DNA of 64,000 nucleotides, taken from Gonocerus acuteangulatus (lineage: Eukaryota; Arthropoda; Insecta; Hemiptera; Coreidae). Below, piece by piece: positions 39,384-47,410 of this stretch (positions within the stretch are counted from its first letter, which is position 1; every line of letters begins with the position of its first letter). The stretch is from the NCBI GenBank assembly GCA_946811695.1, contig OX328131.1, positions 10,681,832 through 10,745,831 on the forward strand. The letters run 5' to 3'. A program made the position numbers and the translations under genes. The notes beneath the pieces are model-generated. The model was not told where the DNA came from. It worked only from the letters and a program-made list of their open reading frames with translations, and ran no database searches.

Positions 39384-42082
39384 GACTGAAAAGAGAGTGA
39401 GAGGGAAATTTCTCTCAGAAATTCAAAAAGTTGTTTATACAACTGTTAATAAAAGTTGTTTATGCAATTTCGATTTTAATAGTTGTATTGCAGGTCTTTG
39501 ATCAGTGAGCCATATCCAGTAAAGAGTTCTTTCGACAGACTGACAAGCAGCTTAGCCTGCCTCAAGTCTGGCCTGACACTCAGTGGGGCCAAACAACATT
39601 TCACGTTTCAAAAAAGGCTACAGCCTCTAAATCTTAACCCATTTCAATGCATATTTTTAAAATGAAAGCTGATAAAATTTAGAACAACTTCGTCGAGTCA
39701 GATTTTTGTTTTTTGTTTCTCTTGTTTATTAAATTACATTTAAATAATTCACAAACTTTTACAATTTAACATAAAATAATATTTATTTTTTCATCTAACT
39801 TAATATCAGCACTGAGGTCGTTGAAATTAGACATTCAAATCCTGATTAGATAGATGGAATCAGGGCCCCTTATTAAGGGGGAAAGCAACTCAACCTAAAA
39901 TACCTATTGTATTGCCCCTGATAACCTGCTGAGTTAACTATAGCAGCCCTGCATCCATGACGAACCCTCTCATCTTCCGAGGTGTAAGCTCAGAATTTCC
40001 TCCAAAGTGCATGAAGCGCCTGCGTGCGAGTACTGTACAATCACAAATTATGTGTACATGCGTTTCCTCCTCTATCCCACACACCCTGCATAGGGAGATT
40101 GTAGCCAGGCCCATGTTGTGTAGACGTTTGTTCATCTTTGCATCATCACCTGTACAGAGAGCAGCAGTCTACCTCATAGCCTGTCTCTGTAGGGACAAAA
40201 TTGTCTTTGTTCGTTTCCTGTAAATTTGGTTTAGGAAACGCTTTGATAGTCTTTGCATTTGGCCTCTTTGCCAAATGCCTAGATGTTCTGTCCTCGCCGA
40301 ATCACAGATGATTCCTTTTGCTAGGGTTAGGGATACTCCACAAGCTGGTTCTGATTAGAATTGGTAAACATAAAAATCTATTTTCAAATCATTCAAAAAT
40401 CAAGTAATATCATTGTTGAATTAAGATAAGTTTACATTATGAAGATCTATCAGCCTAGATAACAACCACTTTTCAAAGTTCTCGGGAAAAGCAATTTCAA
40501 TTTTCCAAATGAAAAACTGGGATGTAAGATCCTACAGCTTTAAAGGAGATTGTTTCTAGGCTTAATCTTAACGAAATGAATTATATTGTTACAAATGCAT
40601 TATTTAATTAATTGTTTGATAATTTACACTTTTCTTAAGAAAGAAAAAAAAAATTCCTGAAGGATTAAGTGTGTCATTAAATTAAGAAAATACAAAGGAA
40701 AAAGTATAAGCAACTTTTTGAATAATAATTAATAAAATCTTTGCTATTATAGATCCTGGAAACTACAGCTATATCTTCACGTTTCGGGATGAGCCTATCG
40801 AGAAGAACGGGAAGAAATACTTGGTTGTGGATGATGTGCATTTCGATACTCGTCCGGGGAAAATATTATTTACACTGGATAACCTTTTTAATGGAAATAA
40901 GGAACTTGGTAAGTGTGAACCTAAATTGCAATTTCATTATTTAGCAGATTGTTATTTAAGTTTTTTTTATACATATTACCCAGAAGGACTCTAACTAAAC
41001 TTATTTGACTGATAATCGGATCTTACACTTAATAACAAAAGACCGATTTGGAGGAACTGCGTTATCTTAACTCCTTTCCGTTTAGATGAATAGAAGCAAT
41101 TATTGGTAAGTTTTGATCTTCTTAAAACGAGAGAGAAAAACTTTATTCAAGAAAAGTTTGGTTGCCCAACTAAATTGGGTTGCTCCGCACACAACATAAT
41201 CATACACCCTTCAAATTAGGTATTCCAATGAAAAAAAAAAAAAAAATACAAGAAAGAATAAGTAAAACAAGAAAAAAATTATATAAATGAAATAAAATGG
41301 TGAAATTAGTTATAAAAAATGGGTGGGGGACGATAAAATATTAATAATAAATATACAAATGAGTTAAATAAAACTGTAAAGAAAATTTCAAAGAGAAAGA
41401 ATATTTAAGAGGCCACAACAGGAAACTGACAGTTTCCTAAGCTGAAATTACTCCATCCTCTGTCTCGACATTGGCTCTTGGAAACACTATAATATTGTTG
41501 CTCATTTTCTTGCCTTGTTTTACTAAAATACTCATTTTACTGTTAAAAGCAATTAAAAATAAATAAATAACATTTGTTCTTCGTCTTAGTTTTGAATCTA
41601 ACAATTTCAACGTTTTAAGCACTCATTTTTCTGATAGACATCCCCCCCATTGAAAATTAATCAGAACCTTTTCTGTAGAGAATTTAGTAAGCTTTCGAAT
41701 GGTCACCTTCCACTTACCAGGATTTTCCAACCGTTTTCGAGATATTTTAGAAAATATACCAAGATCCGGTCTGGAATAAATCTCATTTCTAAAGGTCTGA
41801 TTTTCCTGCTTAACCCGCCTTACCTTAATGGCAAAAACTGTGTGTGGGAGGCAAGAGTTTGGATACTTACACATAATTAATTTCAACAATACACAAAATA
41901 ACGTAGTAAAGATTTTTTTTTCTTTTGCAGGAGATAAAATGAACCACATACTTAAGGAGAATTGGGAAGTGGTCTGGGATAGTATGAAACCAGTTTTCCA
42001 TGAATACTTCTCGTCAAGAACTAAAATATTAGCGAATAAGGTATTTGCTCATATACCTGCGGATGAAATACATTTGTTTTGA
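25024..42082 (+). CDS. takeout/JHBP-domain secreted protein, six coding exons
   Basis: Exons are 25024-25090, 25954-26046, 29689-29839, 32422-32552, 40753-40908 and 41931-42082. They total 750 nt (249 residues plus stop), the usual length for the family. All junctions are GT-AG and phases agree across each intron. Residues 1 to about 21 form a signal peptide (MNRLVGISLLVLSHILPAEL). The mature chain has C29 and C39 flanking PERNE, and C97 in SNVKC. It has the family pattern G-V-P-x-L-D-P-L near residue 59. The amphipathic C-terminus is NWEVVWDSMKPVF then ANKVFAHIPADEI. Takeout/JHBP proteins are secreted, bind small hydrophobic ligands (juvenile hormone in some), and act in feeding, circadian or mating physiology. 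The ligand here is unknown. Introns 2, 3 and 4 are swollen by transposons. No disabling mutation was seen. Confidence 0.85.
25353..25596 (-). mobile_element. hAT-type MITE copy 2 (best preserved), intron 1
   Basis: Perfect 14-bp TIRs CATGGGCGTATATA / TATATACGCCCATG. A perfect 8-bp duplication ACCAATTT lies at 25345-25352 and 25597-25604. The element is 244 bp with G and C runs inside both ends. The 8-bp duplication and the terminus fit the hAT superfamily. Confidence 0.95.
25954..26046 (+). CDS. takeout-like gene exon 2
   Basis: The acceptor is TTTTTCAG ending at 25953 and the donor GTAAAT at 26047. It encodes FGWQYCDRNHPERNECLRDA and onward to LWAG. Length (93 nt) and phases equal those of the paralogous exon at 1835-1927. 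Confidence 0.85.
26170..28420. repeat. ~144-bp tandem array in intron 2
   Basis: The phrase CCTTAATCATAATGATGA recurs at about 26229, 26385, 26525, 26665, 26809, 26953, 27097 and further. Spacings are 140 to 156 bases, and some units lack a few bases after CCACAACAGTA. At least 12 well-conserved units end near 28020. Decayed units reach about 28420. Confidence 0.9.
28485..28502 (+). other. possible LTR-retrotransposon primer binding site (tRNA-Phe)
   Basis: TGGTGCCAAAACCCGGGA is complementary, with one mismatch, to the 3' end of insect tRNA-Phe (ends GGGTTTCGGCACCA). It lies two bases after a CA that could end a 5' LTR (28482). No gag-pol frame follows and no matching LTR pair was found, so at most a relic remains. 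Confidence 0.4.
28970..29163. mobile_element. palindromic PLE-end-like module, intron 2
   Basis: Outer arms contain ATTTTCAAGCTACAT (left) and ATGTAGCTTGAAAAT (right). Inner arms contain CAGAAACGTTTCGGCTATAA and its inverse. GGCTTATAGCC then GAAACGTTT resembles the stem II/GAAAC/stem III part of the hammerhead motifs in PLE ends. The CTGANGA half is degenerate. Confidence 0.5.
29215..29490 (+). mobile_element. SINE B, 5'-truncated copy, intron 2
   Basis: It is collinear with the full SINE B at 33287-33639 from the B box (GGTTCAAAACCC) onward. It shares CACCCAGCCTTTAATTAATT and CACACTATCTCCCTAGTGTG and a T-rich end GGGACTGATTTTTTT. Confidence 0.8.
29689..29839 (+). CDS. takeout-like gene exon 3
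   Basis: The acceptor is TTTGTAG ending at 29688 and the donor GTAAGT at 29840. It encodes the family core GVPVLDPLRFGEVP and a beta segment ending VKCLQTSSVE. Confidence 0.85.
29979..31248 (-). mobile_element. mariner element, intron 3
   Basis: Imperfect ~29-bp TIRs (about 24 of 29 identical) share GTAAGGTCCA and GTTTCCGGCCTG. TA dinucleotides flank both ends (29977-29978 and 31249-31250). The element carries one decayed transposase frame on the - strand. Length about 1.27 kb is normal for mariner. Confidence 0.85.
30169..31080 (-). pseudogene. mariner transposase, catalytically dead and truncated
   Basis: A 303-codon frame. The N-terminal half carries the paired helix-turn-helix region (FFCKEGLTPAQIKERL, then KEIAARLGLSKTSVLSII). 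The C-terminal half is the DDE/D domain. The family's D,D34D triad is broken at two of three positions. TGDE is TGEE (first Asp to Glu). HDNAS keeps the second Asp. The third Asp, normally in APSD(F/Y), is Asn in DLAPSNFYLF. A stop after NTDKEL cuts roughly 40 residues; in-frame AAVEEH-like sequence continues beyond it. The transposase would cut and paste the element at TA sites, but this copy cannot. Confidence 0.9.
31525..32270. repeat. diverged ~110-150-bp tandem repeat in intron 3
   Basis: At least five diverged units each contain a GTGCATGCGCAGTGGCCAT-like segment, AAGAAGACTGTATGTTATA, and CGGGTGGACCTA followed by an A run and GTCCGCTGG (for example at 31829, 31977, 32087 and 32208). No coding potential. 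Confidence 0.75.
32422..32552 (+). CDS. takeout-like gene exon 4
   Basis: The acceptor is CCTTACAG ending at 32421 and the donor GTAAGT at 32553. It encodes IDGRNLKIELHIPEILKV and a strand-rich segment SGKIYGQPLVGEGDSLTEV. Confidence 0.85.
32610..32875. mobile_element. PLE-end-like module and adjoining palindrome, intron 4
   Basis: The left part (GTTGGGATTTGGCT, then AAAAATCTATATTGAACGTT) parallels the modules at 9318-9460 and 60479-60790. On the - strand a CTGAAGA core (32696-32702) is followed by AAAACGTT. A second palindrome, GTCTGTGTTACATTTTGG and its inverse, spans about 32742-32867. Confidence 0.5.
33287..33639 (-). mobile_element. SINE B: tRNA-derived SINE, full copy, 10-bp TSD
   Basis: On the - strand it begins GGGGCGAGGTTAGCTCAGTG, with a perfect A box TTAGCTCAGTGG, and has the B box GGTTCAAAACC. 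The body is ~280 bp and ends GGGACTGA plus a T run. The duplication AAATTAAGAA lies at 33277-33286 and 33640-33649. The T-rich 3' end contrasts with the poly(A) of SINE A. The tRNA-like head is not a tRNA gene. Confidence 0.9.
34052..36064 (-). pseudogene. I-like LINE ORF2, second half: RT, RNase H, Cys/His tail
   Basis: This 670-codon frame continues ORF2 after a one-base frameshift at about 36070-36085. It has no start of its own. Early RT motif ALDVEKAYDTVWRR carries the first catalytic Asp. GVPQGGVLSTTLFNIAMNS is motif 4 and CLFADDLLIYNA holds the catalytic FADD. The RNase H domain keeps the four acidic sites: FSDGSRTEHG, SYSAELQAM, LFTDSLSSL, and the late His/Asp segment WLPGHVDITQSTDVDRQAK. 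The tail LTRLRIGHSLLTH, then CRQC and RHLLTDCRGREH, is a Cys/His cluster typical of the clade. Apart from the frameshift all catalytic residues are intact. It overlaps the upstream frame by four bases. Confidence 0.9.
36061..37719 (-). CDS. I-like LINE ORF2, first half: AP endonuclease and RT start
   Basis: This 552-codon frame starts at ATG 37719, one base after the ORF1 stop (TAAC-ATG), which suggests termination-reinitiation. The apurinic-type endonuclease motifs are QWNMNGF, LQETHLLPNK with the catalytic Glu, LLLSDVNALSPMWH, and YGSDHAPI with the catalytic His. The RT fingers (SSFRPVSLTSCVCKLLEKML) follow. The frame ends wrongly after QCGFRNTT, where a one-base loss moves the reading into the neighbouring frame. 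The expected STT-x-H-L-T-R-L-E continuation is visible there. The endonuclease nicks the target strand and the RT primes from it. Confidence 0.9.
   Translation of the reverse strand: MTVAQWNMNGFYRHVDDLKCLLSKESFQIIGLQETHLLPNKPASLQGFNMYRRDYSLGGKASGGVAVLVGNTIHSSIIPIKTRVQAVAVTVYAPFRMSVCSLYLPPGEPIDSHDLEDLLTQLPTPLLLLSDVNALSPMWHAPLYNTRGLQIQAILDKFDLIPLNTTSPTHLCSRTGTLSHIDISVCTPDIYTRFQWKVCDDFYGSDHAPIIISAHPNNIPNFTSPSRYNMSKADWALFKDEISQALNRLSVSTMIEFNNLIINCADRSIPKTAPKYSKTPAPWWNEECKIAVLERKRALRLFCRNPSDINLINYKKKKARAQWVIKNSKRQSWKDFLTGLNVNTPAHTVWTTINRILHRRYKQPITALQYNNSLTTDVPLMCNLLGSHFSKVSSSQNYTDEFQQYKDSKETIPLHITTNYNHPLNDLFSNHELKLALTNLPNTAPGKDQICYQMLKNLPDCALSTLLRIFNSIYETGTYPDSWRDSIVIPILKQGKDATSLSSFRPVSLTSCVCKLLEKMLSRRLQWFLDKNKLLSPFQCGFRNTTIPPHTT
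37721..39058 (-). CDS. I-like LINE ORF1, gag-like with three zinc knuckles
   Basis: 445 codons, intact, from ATG at 39058. It has an N-terminal RNA-recognition-like region. Three successive Cys/His knuckles begin near residue 190: CFNCWRMHHTKLSC, CRRCSEARHEGDC, and a third CxxCxxxHxxxxxxC (CCQCGGDHETWSKNC). This three-knuckle order is usual for ORF1 of I and Jockey elements. The C-terminal third is hydrophilic with a basic GKRGRRYRGRP patch. The product would package LINE RNA into particles. It shows no stop or frameshift. Confidence 0.9.
   Translation of the reverse strand: MTHNESLTNPPSQNYKVDMSKFSVDWSNMTNLKYLVIKVSSDKITFNNISPFVIQKWLSKFGKNIDVRKLKSDGSLLVTTPTEDISSILIKQKDFYEHKISVFPHKALNFSKGIFSCHEIDQFNDKVILEELKAQNVVEIRRFLTRSVPRRTMYVATFNSTNLPEKIKLGYISVPVRMYFPLPRRCFNCWRMHHTKLSCEQEARCRRCSEARHEGDCSTPVKCCQCGGDHETWSKNCEVYQKEVTILRMMRQENIPYNQAKQRCTTKHITPLFSDVARKTNELPCAGCKMLSARLQNMEKMLEVISQRFKVSETHGKLVSPIQQIESNNNDLTASEHTSRELSTLPNNEEEKVVSETSLEGPKNNDDVNPGKRGRRYRGRPTNTKSLGDETAGFSGVTGKEVCMETSANPIIIPKTNTTHTEKTKESVTQKVLNIKKPPLPKAKH
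39130..39440. repeat. A-rich low-complexity tract in intron 4
   Basis: A runs at 39237-39255 and a long one at about 39331-39378 with AAAT/AATA spacers. It could be the tail of an old retroposon on the + strand, but no body is recognisable. Confidence 0.6.
39880..40330 (-). pseudogene. non-LTR retrotransposon C-terminal relic (R1/I-like Cys tail)
   Basis: On the - strand, 39938-40135 reads ATISLCRVCGIEEETHVHII then CDCTVLARRRF. This is a CxxC...H...C cluster like the tail of R1- and I-type ORF2 proteins. Upstream codons (RFLNQIYRKRTKTILSLQRQ) continue the frame to about 40240 with an in-frame stop. It is an older family than the intron-4 LINE. Confidence 0.6.
40753..40908 (+). CDS. takeout-like gene exon 5
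   Basis: The acceptor is TATTATAG ending at 40752 and the donor GTAAGT at 40909. It encodes PGNYSYIFTFRDEPIEKNGK with an N-Y-S glycosylation sequon, then VDDVHFDTRPGKILFTLDNLF. Confidence 0.85.
41034..41780 (+). mobile_element. decayed X-type Helitron-like fragments, intron 5
   Basis: A degenerate X left end (GGAGGAACTGCGTTATCTTA) lies near 41053. A ~200-bp X module is at 41590-41770. Between them, on the - strand at about 41125-41220, is a LINE 3' end: a stem around CCCAATTTAGTTGGGC and AATAAAG, like that of the L2-type element at 17175-17202. Confidence 0.5.
41931..42082 (+). CDS. takeout-like gene exon 6 (terminal)
   Basis: The acceptor is TCTTTTGCAG ending at 41930. It encodes GDKMNHILKENWEVVWDSMK and the family's terminal helix, ending PADEIHLF then TGA at 42080-42082. 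Confidence 0.85.
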
Positions 42083-42142
42083 ATATTAAAATGTGAGTGA
42101 TACTTCTGTTTTAAACACTACTGTGCTTAGTTAATATATTTA

Positions 42143-42148
42143 AATAAA
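42143..42148 (+). terminator. poly(A) signal of the takeout-like gene
   Basis: AATAAA lies 61 bases after the stop codon, in an A+T-rich 3' end. Confidence 0.6.
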
Positions 42149-42734
42149 ACGTTAAAGAATATTATTTTTTATTTCATTAAAATTCCTTACCGGTAACATC
42201 CAATTTAAAAAGACAAGTAAGCTATTATAGCTTTGAATAGAATAATTTTATAGGAAAGTATTGACAGCTAACAAAAATTCTTAATAAAAAATAAAAAGTA
42301 CTGCATAAGCCCTAAACATACTAAAAAGAAATAAATTAAAATAAAAATGGTTAAAAAAAAACCAAATAAACATGCTTTAAAAACTAATAAGCATAGAGTC
42401 AAGTGGGATAACTTTGTATCACAAATTTTCTTTACTGGGAGAGCAATGCAGTTGTATAACATTGTGTACAGCACAATGTTATACAAATTGACTGTACTTC
42501 AAAAACGAATACAATTACGTTAACAAGTAATGACCAACCCTTATTTTAATATTATCTGAGATAGTAATAAAAATGCCTCAAAACCGAATAAGCACCTAGG
42601 CATTTGGGGTGTAGGGAAAATCTTAAATATTTTAGTGTAAAATGGTGGATTTTAAGGTTGTCTGGACACTTATGTTAGTAGACCAGGACAAACGTAGAAG
42701 ACATTTTTCGTTCTTATAGGGGTTTTTTTTCACG

Positions 42735-42813
42735 AAATGTTCTCACCAAAACAAAATTTCGGGGAGGAGGGGGGGGGAGTGCAGCCCCCTCAGCCCCTCC
42801 GGGTACGCCCATG
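42735..42813 (+). mobile_element. hAT-type MITE, right-end fragment
   Basis: AAAATTTCGGGGAGG, a G run, TGCAGCCCCCTCAGCCCCTC and ACGCCCATG match the right end of the G/C-tract MITE family. The rest is missing. Confidence 0.75.
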
Positions 42814-43102
42814 TCCATATATTAAGAGACATGAAAAGGAATGAAACGTTTATCTCTATTTATGTAAGTAATTTTGTATTGAGTAGGAAATTCTTGTGTA
42901 CATCCTTTTGCGTTTTAAGCATATAGTCAGTAAATACTCAAAGAAATAATAAATTAAACAAATATAAGTTAATTTGTGTATAATACAATCCATATAAAAA
43001 CACAAATATTATTCATAACCACACTTCACTACATTTATTTACCAAGTATATAATCTTAAGTGAAATTACCATTGAGTTAGTAGATAGTGGAGGGAGGGTT
43101 AT

Positions 43103-43457
43103 TATGAGGGTATATAGGAAATAATTTCGGGGGGGGGGAGACCATCTTTGGGGTATGGAATATGAAAAATTTAGAACTTGGAATAGTTTTAGGCAACTAA
43201 AATACTATTACGCATTAAATAGACTATTTTTTATTAACTAAGTGAAAAAAAATAAATAAATAAAATAATTTTTTTATTAACTAAGTGATCTTATGGTGCT
43301 AATGACCTCAGCAGTAGATGCACCAAAAAAAAAAAATAAATAAAAAAAAAAACTGATCTTATTTAATTTATTTTTAAGGTTTTTATGACGCATTTTTATC
43401 ATCAAATCAAAATTTCGGGGGCTGCAGCCCCCTCAGCCCCCCCTTATTACGCCCATG
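43103..43457 (+). mobile_element. hAT-type MITE copy 3, with nested retroposons
   Basis: Degenerate left end and intact right end ACGCCCATG. The duplication is AGGGTTAT / AGGATTAT (43095-43102 and 43458-43465, one mismatch). It is longer than its relatives because it holds an A-rich insertion (43246-43269) and a mini-retroposon (43295-43353). Confidence 0.85.
43295..43353 (+). mobile_element. mini-retroposon copy 2, 9-bp TSD
   Basis: Same first base and same 30-nt hairpin as copy 1 (GGTGCTAATGACC ... GTAGATGCACC), then an A-rich tail. The duplication TGATCTTAT lies at 43286-43294 and 43354-43362. The empty site is visible in the MITE copy at 1691-1712. Confidence 0.9.
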
Positions 43458-43497
43458 AGGATTATCTATCTTTTAATGCTGAAAAAGTGTAGTTCTA

Positions 43498-43749
43498 AAA
43501 TCGGCCATGCTAGTGTGACTACTGACTCACGAAAATTTGAATCTGAATATGATTGTAAAGAACAAATTAACTTAAACGAATATATATTTATATCATATTC
43601 GTATTGATTTATAGTTATACATTCTTTTATATAAATATAAATTAATACAAATACGATGTACATATTCGTGTAAATTCATTGTTTTTTTACAACCATATAC
43701 AAAAATTCACCTTTTCGCGCTTCCTTGGTCACACTGTCATGGCCGATAT
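43498..43749. mobile_element. palindromic TA-target MITE, copy 1
   Basis: ~60-bp imperfect TIRs beginning AAATCGGCCATG, flanked by TA (43496-43497 and 43750-43751). 252 bp, no coding. The TA duplication suggests the Tc1/mariner group. Confidence 0.8.
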
Positions 43750-43863
43750 TAGGCTTCATCGTTTTCGGTCTTCTAACTCGTATTCTCCCGTCTAACTCGG
43801 TGGAAATTGCCATTGAGTTAGAAGGGAGGGGAGGGAGTCTAAACGAAAAAAGTCGAAGCCTAA

Positions 43864-45078
43864 AGCGGCCCCTACACGGACAGTAATAATGACATTACCT
43901 TATCAAAATGACAGTAATAATGATAGTGTAAGGTGGACAAAGTTGGAATGACGAACAGTAATGATGTGAATCCGGATTTTCTCATCTCGGCTTCATCATT
44001 ACTGAAAGTGGAGGGGATACTGTCATTAGTAATGATGGTGTAGGGAGCGCTACATCATTAATCCGTCATTACTCAGTCTATCTCGAGCTGTAACTAGGTT
44101 AAACAGATGTAAAGGTTAAACTAGATTGAGTAGAAAGGGCAATATTATATTATATTTATATATATTTTATGTCATAGAATAAAATATATATAAAGTCATC
44201 TATAAGGTACCAACAACTTTTCACATTCGTTACTTTGCATTTGTATCGACGATATAAAATAGGTTGAAAGTGCTTTATTTTTTATATCGACTTTAGAAAA
44301 TGATGTTGACGTGATTCTTTTGCCTATTCATTTGTCTTATAGAGTAGATTAGAAGAAAATATAATCGTTAAACTATAATTTATGTTTCGTCAAATATATT
44401 CAAAAATATGCTTACGTTTTCAAGCAAACTAGTATTATACATTTTTTTACACCAAAAATAATAGCAGATTTAAAATCAGCACCCCAAGAAACCCTAACGT
44501 GGTGAATAATATTGAAAACAAAAAATAATGATTTTTCCCAGTCTGGAAGAGAATAAAAATTTGTAAGCGAAAAAGTAATGTGACGTTTTGAAATTCAATA
44601 TCTCCCCTTGAGATAATCCGATTTTCACGTCATCGAAATCTTTCAAAAGAAGAAAGACTCCTTTTTCTACCCATATAAATGACTATTGTATTATCTCAAA
44701 AGGTACTTGCGAAAAATGGTTATCCAAATAAAAATAAAATGTAAACTTTCTTGCACATAACCTCGGTCCCAGAACACTTGGAAACGCCCCGATTGGAAGG
44801 ATATGTGTCATATTAAGGCCTTTACGAACGTTTCACATGTTTTCTTGTGGCTAGTGTCGCAATTATAGCTACACAGGCGACTTTGAGAGGATCCATTAAT
44901 AACAAAACGCTTCTGTCAGGGAGATCACAATGCATACTGAAGTAAAGTAATGACATTAAAAATGATCCGTGGAATGACGGTGTAAGGTGTACATTGTAAT
45001 GATGATATGGAATGACGAGAGTTGAATAGTAATGACATTACTGATAATGTCATTATTACTGACCGTGTAGGGGCCGCT
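43864..45078. mobile_element. PIF/Harbinger-like non-autonomous element
   Basis: TIRs begin AGCGGCCCCTACACGG and extend through CAGTAATAATGACATTA at both ends. The 3-bp duplication TAA lies at 43861-43863 and 45079-45081. 1215 bp without a transposase frame. Subterminal GTAATGATG-type motifs recur in both arms. A 3-bp TWA target and G/C-rich ends fit PIF/Harbinger. Confidence 0.8.
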
Positions 45079-45080
45079 TA

Positions 45081-45317
45081 AAATCGGCCATGTCAGTGCG
45101 TCTAAAAGCGCACGAAAAGGTGAATTTTTGAATATTATTGTAAAATTAATTAAACGAATTTATATATAGTATTCGTATAAATTGACATTTATATATATGT
45201 ATCAATATAAATCAATAAGAATGTGATATATATATTCGTTCAAATTCATTGTTTGTTTACGATCATATTCAGATTCAAATTTTCGCGCGCTTTTTGTCAC
45301 ACTGGCATGGTCAATTT
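45081..45317. mobile_element. palindromic TA-target MITE, copy 2
   Basis: Same TIRs as copy 1 (AAATCGGCCATG / CATGGTCAATTT), flanked by TA at 45079-45080 and 45318-45319. It abuts the Harbinger-like element directly and shares its TA. Confidence 0.75.
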
Positions 45318-45346
45318 TAGGCATAAACTCCCTTCTAACTCAATGG

Positions 45347-46744
45347 ATAACACTCCCTTCTAACTCAATGAGCGAACGACTCACTCACGAATAGTGCCCA
45401 AGGAGCTCAATGTCAACTCCAGCAAGCAGGAAACTCCGCTAGTCGAAGAGTGAGTTTCCAGTAGATTTCCATTCGTTCAGAATTCGCTGTACATGCAATT
45501 AATAACGAGTATTACCTCTTTGGGGGTAATTGTGACGTCACTCTTGGTTTTGGTTATATAAAACGTGTCTATTTTAATACTTAATATATTAATAATTTAA
45601 TCAAATAATTAAATAACACAAATAATAACATTAAAATAACTAATAACATTAATATAACTAATAACGTTAAAATAACTAATAAAGTATTACAATTTAATGC
45701 TAACCTAGGAGCTACTTTGTACATACTATAATCCATCTTATCCTACATATATATACAATTAATACTGAGGCTACTTGCGGATATCCATCAATACTCCTCA
45801 TTACACCTAAGTATGGCCATACTGATAAGTTTTTATAACACATATCACATATGAAGTAACTATTCACAACAACCACGTGAGCGTCCTATCTTCGGTAACA
45901 AGCTAACTGTTTAACCTCCTAGGCAGAAACCTTCCAGCAATGTAGTCCCACAGAGATACCATAGAGGTAGGATCTCTAGGCGCAGTTATTAGCCTATGAC
46001 GAACTGCCAAAACGAGTACTCCGTGGAACCTTTATATCCTACTTGCACTAACTCTACTTCGACTTCCGGTCTTTTCGCTTTCCTCACAAGGATGTGATAA
46101 AACAACAAGGAGATTCGCTTTTCTCACTTGCTGATAAGGAGCATCGTAACTAGAGTTAGGTTTTCTAATCTCTTTGGAGATCACATCCTCATTGCCGAGT
46201 CTATGGGTCTAGCAAGCACTATATACTTGTTAACAGTAACAGCAAAGTTCTAGATCATTCAAAAACACTTGCATAAGCATGCATTTGGAAGCGATAGCCT
46301 GATTTGTTACAATATGAAGAAGCCTAAACGCATTTTAAGATGCGGAAAAATATAATATAAAAAAATTCCCTATTTTCATATGTATTACTATTTTGCTCAG
46401 CCGCGGATCAATTTTAACATTTCTGAATTTTTATTATTTATTTAACATCTGTACAATATTTAAGTACATTGGTTAAGTATGATCAGTTTATATAGGATCT
46501 TATTTATGATCATACATAATGAAATTAAAGAAAAAAAAGTAATGATAATAATATATACACAAATTAATTACAAATACAAATTTTTTTTTTAAAAAGAAAA
46601 CAAATGAAAAAAAATTAATAAAGAAAAAAAAACAACAACATAAAAATAAATTATTAATGATAATAAAAAATGAAAATAAAACAAGGACTTTAGAAGAAGC
46701 CAATCAATATTGACACTTATATTAAGAATTGAGATTTTATTTGT
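45347..46744. other. unannotated intergenic stretch
   Basis: It includes a short A+T-rich quasi-repeat (AATAACTAATAACATTAA-like, 45590-45690) and A-rich tracts near 46500-46680. No gene or transposon that I can identify. Confidence 0.5.
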
Positions 46745-47410
46745 CTTTTAATTACATAATTGATCACAAGGCGAAGATCTCTTTAGCCTCCTAGGAGGTT
46801 TTTCGGGGTGGGATTGAGAGGAGAAGGATTGAGCTCTGGGATTGGGATGAGCAAATAGTTTGGAGTGAAAGGTTAGGAATGGGGATTTAGCTAGTTCATG
46901 GATGAAAGGGATTTTGAGGTCATGATGAAGAGTTTTATTGGAAAGGTAAAAAAGGGCATTAACTATTTTGCGTAGGACTTTGGATTGGAATGCCTGTATT
47001 CTCTGTATATTTGATCTTTTGGTTGTTCCCCACAGTTCAAGTCCGCACGTCCAAATAGGTCTGATGATGGTTTTGTACATAGTGAGTTTGTTCTGAGTAT
47101 TGATGAAGGTCCCAATAATCGTCGTAAGAGTTCGTATCTCCTGTTCAGTTCCTGTCTTTTCAGTCGGGCGTTCTTGGCTGAATATGACGACTGGTGGGCT
47201 GGCTCTCTTGTTGAGGGTGAATGTGATTTGGCAGCATTTCTGAGGAGTCGCCTTAATTTTTCATCTGCTACACCAATCCTCAACAGAGTCTAGATGTTCC
47301 TGCAGGTGAAGAGAAGCAGTTTCAGGATCAGGAGATGAGAAAAAAGTGTCTGTATCGTCAGCATAGGTAGTTAAGTGTGTATTTGGATGGTTAGGGATGT
47401 CGGAGGAGCA
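46745..47410 (-). pseudogene. Jockey-clade LINE, RT C-terminal relic
   Basis: The frame at 46748-47080 reads MYKTIIRPIWTCGLELWGTT, then RIQAFQSKVLRKIVNA and HHDLKIPFIHELAK, ending with a PRRLKR motif. These are hallmark segments of the Jockey RT thumb and tail. Upstream, in other frames to about 47400, lies LTTYADDTDTFFSSPDPETA with the RT catalytic box. Frameshifts and a stop separate these, so the copy is dead and 5'-truncated. Confidence 0.85.
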
